Positions 62,378 through 64,000 of a stretch of 64,000 bases of DNA are shown piece by piece. The translations under genes were made by a program, and so were the position numbers. Numbering within the stretch: the first letter of the stretch is position 1; each line of letters opens with the position of its first letter. A model generated the notes under the pieces. The model had not been told where the DNA came from. It did not search any database and saw only the letters and a program-made list of their open reading frames with translations. This stretch comes from Corynebacterium sp. ACRPO (lineage in GTDB: Bacteria; Actinomycetota; Actinomycetes; Mycobacteriales; Mycobacteriaceae), in contig NZ_JAKRNE010000015.1 of assembly GCF_022347205.1 (NCBI RefSeq), forward strand, positions 1 to 64,000, read 5' to 3'.

Positions 62378-63955
62378 TTGAGCACCCAGAACACTTTGTT
62401 CGACCCCACCCAGACCGAGCTGCTGAAGGGCGTACATGCCGACGGCGCCCCGAAGTCCCTTTTCATCAACGGTAAGTGGGAAGCCGCCCAGAGCGGCGAG
62501 ACCCGCACCATCATCTGCCCGGCCGATGGCTCCACCGTCGGCCTCGTTTCCGAGGCCTCCGACGAGGACACCGAGCGTGCCATCAAGGTTGCACGTGAAA
62601 CCTTCGACAACGGCGAGTGGGCCAATACCCCAGCCGCCGAGCGCGGCAAGCTCGTCATCCGCGTGGCCGATTTCATCCGCGAGCACAAGGAGCTTTTCGC
62701 TCAGGCCGAGTCCGCCGATACCGGCAAGCGCTACGAGGAATCCCTTGGCGATATGGATGACATCGCCAACGCCTTCGAGTTCTTCGGCACCCTGGCCCAG
62801 CACCAGGCCGGCCGCGTAGTCGACCCGCAGGATCCCAACCTGCGCTCGCGCATCGACGCCGAGCCCGTTGGCGTCTGCGGCCTGATTACCCCGTGGAACT
62901 ACCCGCTGCTGCAGGTCTCCTGGAAGGTGGGCCCTGCCCTGGCCGCCGGCAATACCTTCGTCCTCAAGCAAGCGGAGCTCACCCCGCACACCGCCATGCT
63001 GCTCATGGCCGCCCTCAAGGAATGCGGCCTGCCGGACGGCGTAGGCAACCTCATCACCGGCGCTGGCGCTAACTGCGGCAACCCGCTGTCCCAGCACCCA
63101 GACGTGGACATGGTCTCCTTCACCGGCGGCTTGGTCACCGGCAAGATCATCGCTAAGAATGCAGCCGAGACCGTCAAGCGCACCGCGCTCGAGCTCGGTG
63201 GCAAGAACCCGAACGTCATCTTCGCCGATGCCGACTTCGACGTCGCCGTGGACAACGCCCTCAATGGCGCCTTCTTCCACTCCGGCCAGGTCTGCTCCGC
63301 AGGCTCCCGCATCGTCGTGGAAGAGTCCCTGCACGATAAGTTCGTCGACGCCTTGGTAGAGCGCGCCAATAAGATCAAGATCGGCGGCCCGACCGACGAG
63401 AAGGCCGAGACCGGCCCGCTCATCTCCGCCGAGCACCGCGAGAAGGTCGCCGCTTACGTAGACAAGGCACGCGAGCAGGGCGCCAAGATCCTTACCGGCG
63501 GCCGCGTTGCCACCAGCGAGGACACCAACGGCCAGCACGGCACCGGCACCACCGACCTGGGCGCCGGCGTCTACTACCTGCCGACCATCATTGATGGCGC
63601 TACCCGCGAGATGGATTGCGTCCACGACGAGGCCTTCGGCCCGACCGTGACCATCGAGACCTTCACCACCGAAGAGGAGGCCATCGCCATCGCCAACGAC
63701 ACCGAGTACGGCCTGGCTGGCGCCGTCTACACTTCCGACGCCGGCCGCGCCGAGCGCGTTGCCCGCGCCCTGCGCCACGGCACCATCTGGATCAACGACT
63801 TCCACCCATACCTGCCGCAGGCAGAGTGGGGCGGCTACAAGCAGTCCGGCAACGGTCGCGAGCTTGGCCCCACCGGCTTGGCTGAGTACCAAGAGCACAA
63901 GCACGTGTACCAGAACCTCTCCCCTGCCGCTTGGGATCAGTTCGGCCTGCAGTAA
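62378..63955 (+). CDS. betB: Betaine aldehyde dehydrogenase BetB
   Basis: BetB oxidises betaine aldehyde to glycine betaine with NAD(P). The 525-residue aldehyde dehydrogenase starts with TTG. The catalytic Cys306 is in SGQVCSAGSRIVV, the general-base Glu in LELGGKNPNV, and the oxyanion Asn in TPWNYPLLQ. The middle and C-terminal motifs (EAFGPTV, GTIWINDFHPY) also fit. It completes the pathway with BetT and BetA to make the osmoprotectant glycine betaine. Confidence 0.94.
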   Translation: MSTQNTLFDPTQTELLKGVHADGAPKSLFINGKWEAAQSGETRTIICPADGSTVGLVSEASDEDTERAIKVARETFDNGEWANTPAAERGKLVIRVADFIREHKELFAQAESADTGKRYEESLGDMDDIANAFEFFGTLAQHQAGRVVDPQDPNLRSRIDAEPVGVCGLITPWNYPLLQVSWKVGPALAAGNTFVLKQAELTPHTAMLLMAALKECGLPDGVGNLITGAGANCGNPLSQHPDVDMVSFTGGLVTGKIIAKNAAETVKRTALELGGKNPNVIFADADFDVAVDNALNGAFFHSGQVCSAGSRIVVEESLHDKFVDALVERANKIKIGGPTDEKAETGPLISAEHREKVAAYVDKAREQGAKILTGGRVATSEDTNGQHGTGTTDLGAGVYYLPTIIDGATREMDCVHDEAFGPTVTIETFTTEEEAIAIANDTEYGLAGAVYTSDAGRAERVARALRHGTIWINDFHPYLPQAEWGGYKQSGNGRELGPTGLAEYQEHKHVYQNLSPAAWDQFGLQ

Positions 63956-64000
63956 CTAAGCCAGCCATATAACAGTCAGCCCCCGCGCTCTTTGAACTGG

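Noticed and set aside
60899..63904. Open frame of 1001 codons on the minus strand, opposite betT and betB
   Set aside because: Both plus-strand genes are complete with all family motifs, and the frame runs through the gap between them. It has no recognisable domain. Such mirror frames arise from GC-rich codon bias.

Overview
The window looks like chromosomal DNA from a Corynebacterium. The evidence is a corynebacterial heme-uptake locus with HtaA-type proteins and DtxR-like iron boxes, a cell-wall arabinogalactan cluster (wzm, wzt, glfT1, gtrA, dprE1, dprE2, aftA and a single large emb), a perfect match to the GlxR consensus, and high-GC, tightly packed genes. I cannot name the species. No rRNA, CRISPR array or intact transposase was seen. 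Four tRNA genes are present: Ser-CGA, Arg-ACG, Ser-GCT and Ser-UGA.

Layout. 1-1468 is the N-terminal part of an MMPL transporter running off the left edge. 1698-9270 (minus strand) is the heme locus, transcribed htaA-hmuT-hmuU-hmuV-htaB, then hmuO and an htaC-like gene under their own DtxR-like boxes. It would capture heme at the surface, import it and cleave it to release iron. 9391-14700 holds a small membrane protein divergent from htaA, tRNA-Ser, csbD-like, tadA and its partner, tyrA, an anchored serine protease and a multi-pass membrane protein. 14730-21437 holds tRNA-Arg, a COG0523 GTPase whose start lies in a 17-bp inverted repeat, a DASS carrier, mgtE, a lipoprotein, two DUF202 proteins and a NUDIX hydrolase. 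21543-26846 holds tRNA-Ser, an aromatic/histidinol-phosphate-type aminotransferase, a holin-like protein and molybdenum-cofactor genes (moaD; moeA-mog-moaE-moeB). 27362-29832 holds tRNA-Ser, a quinone oxidoreductase and an aminotransferase-fold protein without its PLP lysine.

30007-44118 is the arabinogalactan region. Wzm/Wzt export the lipid-linked galactan, GlfT1 starts galactan synthesis, DprE1/DprE2 make decaprenyl-phosphoryl-arabinose, and AftA and Emb transfer the arabinose. 44057-54000 holds a PepSY protein, a hydrolase, an M13 peptidase, a PrsW protease with a small exported partner, an SMR pair, an ATL protein, a VOC protein, an S4 protein, an esterase lipoprotein, a YbjQ protein and a LysE exporter. 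54137-57663 looks like an acquired segment: a 5'-truncated LysE copy ends at a junction, followed by non-coding debris, a heavy-metal P-type ATPase and a CmtR-like sensor. 57664-63955 is the choline to glycine-betaine locus (betA minus; betT and betB plus) with a GlxR-like palindrome just upstream of betA and a 42-codon membrane ORF beyond betA.

Assignments rest on reading motifs and family resemblance. No database search was run.
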